36,177 bases of DNA from NCBI RefSeq assembly GCF_000188695.1, contig NW_004754918.1, forward strand, positions 1,125,084 through 1,161,260, written 5' to 3'. Source of the DNA: Salpingoeca rosetta (Eukaryota > Opisthokonta > Choanoflagellata > Craspedida > Salpingoecidae). The position numbers and the translations under genes are program-made. Below, piece by piece: positions 18,949 to 36,177 of the stretch. Below the pieces are notes generated by a model. It was not told the DNA's origin. It made no database searches and worked only from the letters and a program-made list of their open reading frames with translations. Each line of letters starts with the position of its first letter. Position 1 is the first letter of the stretch.

Positions 18949-20304
18949 GTGAACATCAACAGAAACCCATGCATACGTCCACCCATCTCTTCCCCCGCCG
19001 CTTGTTCATACACACACGCACAGAGAAATCCGCACACGTCTGCCTCACCGTGAGGATGACTTTGCGGGCCTCTGGGATGTGCGACCCCTGCGAGCCGACA
19101 TGGTAGTAGTTGCGCGTCTCAATCTGCAGAAATTCTTCGGGCAGCGGCTCACGCCACGCACGCATGCGGTCTGAGAACACATACACACACACACACACCA
19201 CACACACACACGCAACACACAACACAGACGTGTAGTACAGATATGTAAAGGGAAAAGAGAGTGAGTACGGATGTAACAGAGGTGAAGGCTCAGTGCAAAA
19301 CATGCATGAATCACTTCGCGAATTAAACAACAAAGACGTGTGCCCTCGAAACGCTGCACGCAAAGAGTCTGCGAACGCGCATACATACCGCGCAAGTGTT
19401 GGGCGTGGTGGCGGATGTTGATGCGTGACAGGTCTTGGAACGTGATGGGCTGCAAGCAACACAGGTGGTCCAAAGGTCAATCTCAGTCATCACAGAAGCA
19501 GTGGACTGAATCCCGCTGCCTCCCATCCCACCCTCATGCACACACACACACTCACTCACTCACTCACTCACTCACTCACTCACTCACAGTCACACACACA
19601 CACCCTGGCAAAGCACGTGTGCACACCTTCAGATCCTCAATGTCGTAGTCGACGTGGCCGCTGTTCTCAACGTGGACGTGGCCCGTACGGTCCATAATAA
19701 TCTCTGTATCTGGGTTGATGTCGCCCTTTGCGTTCGCAAAGACATCCGCAGCCGTGACTTCGGTCTCTTGCAAGCCTGACGTACGCTTTTCGCTTGGTGC
19801 TGGCTCCTCGGCAGCTGCCTCCTCGGGCTCCATGGGCGCGGCTGCGGCAATCTGTTGCTGGATCTTCTTCAGCTCCGCCTTCATCTCGTTGAACTCCTCA
19901 CGCAGACGCTTCGGCGAGCTGGCCTCTGCCGGCTGCTGGCTCTGAAGCACGTTGCGCACAAGATCCACCATTTGGTCCTCGGGCGTCGGCATGCCCTTGG
20001 TGGCAGCTGCAACATTCATGCGCTGACCAGGTGCACCAGTCGTACGCGGCTGATGCTGCTTGTGTTTCTGCTGCTGCTGTCTGTTTTGTTTTGGCGCACG
20101 CGTGCGCGCCGCCCTGGCGTCGTCCCCTCCACTTGCACCACCACCTGGCGGCTGCGCAAACATGGACCTAGTTGATGTGGACAGTGCTGCGCTTGCTTGG
20201 CGCAGGGCCGCCACGCTCACACGCGCACGCGCAACAGGCGAAACCGCTGCCGTCGCCCTGGCCGCCACCATCGCCACATGCCTCATCCTCGTCGCCATCA
20301 TCAT
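18219..20304 (-). CDS. MRPS35: Mitochondrial small ribosomal subunit protein mS35
   Basis: Component of the mitoribosome small subunit. Exons in order of transcription: 20304-19627, 19449-19389, 19170-19049, 18854-18675, and a probable last exon 18260-18219. They join in phase to about 360 residues. The N-terminus is Arg/Ala/Ser-rich without acidic residues (MRHVAMVAARATAAVSPVAR), as expected for a mitochondrial presequence; several Met codons cluster and I took the first. A low-complexity, species-specific stretch follows. The conserved core reads PITFQDLSRINIRHHAQHL, then WREPLPEEFLQIETRNYYH, GSHIPEARKVILTV, and LVGSRYRAATDTLKLVGRRYP followed by a helix ending ITVLVAEAK. This matches the mS35 C-terminal domain (human LVGERYCKTTDVL). 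The end of the gene is uncertain; a 9-nt mini-exon at 18554-18546 (Cys-Trp-Glu) may precede the last exon. Confidence 0.88.
18868..18944. repeat. (TG)n microsatellite in an mS35 intron
   Basis: TG run just upstream, in plus-strand order, of mS35 exon 19170-19049. On the gene's strand it is a CA tract close to the acceptor of exon 18854-18675. Confidence 0.96.
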
Positions 20305-20420
20305 CTTCGTGCGGCTGAGAGAAAAACAGTTGAAAATACAACGAATCCTCATAATCCGGAAGCAGCAGAGGCAGTGGTGGAAGACGAAACAGGAAGCTGC
20401 TGTAACGCTTGGTCTGGTGG

Positions 20421-20451
<31 letters not shown>

Positions 20452-20492
20452 GGACGACGTTGTTTGCTCCATTGGACGCGGAAAAGCCAGCC
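20305..20492. promoter_or_regulatory. Compact 188-bp bidirectional promoter region (mS35 / SMG5-like)
   Basis: Only 188 bp separate the mS35 start codon (minus strand) from the SMG5-like start codon at 20493 (plus strand). The region contains a TTG/GTT trinucleotide run (20412-20451). If neither gene has an upstream non-coding exon, both promoters and both 5' leaders must fit here. Confidence 0.55.
20412..20451. repeat. (GTT)n trinucleotide repeat
   Basis: About eleven GTT units in the shared upstream region of mS35 and the SMG5-like gene. Confidence 0.95.
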
Positions 20493-27257
<6,765 letters not shown>

Positions 27258-27933
27258 AACGACCACTTGGCATGCTCTGGTAACGAAAGAACACACACGC
27301 ACGCTCACTCACACACGCTCTCTCTCTCACACTCACCCTCACCCTCACACACGCTCACACACACGCACACACACGCACACACACACACTACATGTGCACA
27401 GAGTGCTGCCAAGTAGCACGCGCGTGCCTGTGCTGGCAGCAAGACACACGAACACAATCATGATGCAACTTAATACCCGTCTCACATTCGCGCGCACACA
27501 CGCATGCTCCAAACGAAAACACCATCCCCAGGGCACCTGTCACTCAAAACGGAAAACGGCACACGCATCCAGTCGTGTGGACCTTCCATCAACCTCCACG
27601 CATAATGTCCTCCTCAACACTCCACCATCTTCATCCTCTCTCACCATCACCATCACCATCACCATCATCGTCGGCCATGGCGCGCCATCAGAGCAGTTCG
27701 TCGTCGCCGCTGTCGTCCGACCAGCCGTCGCTGTCATCATCAGATGACTCCTGTGACGACGCACACATGTAAACGCACCGGCGATTGTGAGAACCTGAAG
27801 CAGCACGCGCGTCGCTGGCGGCCCCCAACCACCCAAGATCAACAACAACAACAACAACAACAACAACTTAAACAACTTAAACAACTTAAACAACAACAAC
27901 ATCATCATCATCATCATCATCATCTAGATGTGC
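27258..27933. other. Tail-to-tail intergenic region (SMG5-like / kinase-WH2 gene)
   Basis: Contains CA-rich repeats (27290-27390), CATCAC units (about 27640-27668), a (CAA)n run (27841-27866) and a (CAT)n run (27899-27923). No exon is supported. The right limit depends on where the kinase-WH2 gene really ends. Confidence 0.5.

Positions 27934-36177
<8,244 letters not shown>

Overview
The window is eukaryotic nuclear DNA with intron-dense, GC-rich exons, GT...AG introns, and CA/TG, CTCA, TGTC, ATC or TTTG microsatellites in most introns and intergenic stretches. The gene content (septin, an SMG5/6/7-type factor with a PIN domain, a tyrosine-kinase-type domain, mitochondrial beta-oxidation and mitoribosomal genes) suggests a unicellular holozoan. 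A choanoflagellate is my best guess; genus and species are inference only.

Six genes lie in strict alternation of strand. (1) 329-7082, plus strand: mitochondrial trifunctional enzyme alpha subunit (HADHA-like). It has 22 exons that join in phase to about 751 residues. (2) 8011-12136, minus: a septin GTPase, 16 coding exons, about 400 residues. (3) 12840 to about 17939, plus: an unrecognised coiled-coil scaffold with a Cys/His motif at its N-terminus, a long Glu/Lys/Arg/Leu tandem repeat and a Gln/Pro-rich tail. (4) 18219-20304, minus: mitochondrial small-subunit ribosomal protein mS35. (5) 20493-27257, plus: an SMG5/6/7-family nonsense-mediated decay factor with a C-terminal PIN domain, about 24 exons and 861 residues. 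(6) From about 27934 past the right edge, minus: a large gene joining a tyrosine-kinase-type domain with a degenerate DFG motif to a long coiled-coil region, polyproline tracts and a WH2-like segment.

The alternation gives two head-to-head spacers, 12137-12839 (703 bp) and 20305-20492 (only 188 bp), and three tail-to-tail spacers. The genes form no operon. Two encode mitochondrial proteins (1 and 4), two are cytoskeleton-related (2 and 6, the latter by inference), and one acts in mRNA surveillance (5).

Exon coordinates were worked out by hand from splice signals, reading-frame phase and family conservation. Genes 1 and 2 are the most secure. The least certain points are the 3' ends of genes 3, 4 and 6, a possible non-GT splice site in gene 5, and the exon at the right edge. 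A 100-N assembly gap (26078-26177) lies in an intron of gene 5. The most interesting object is gene 6, whose kinase, coiled-coil, polyproline and WH2 order I do not recognise from any family.
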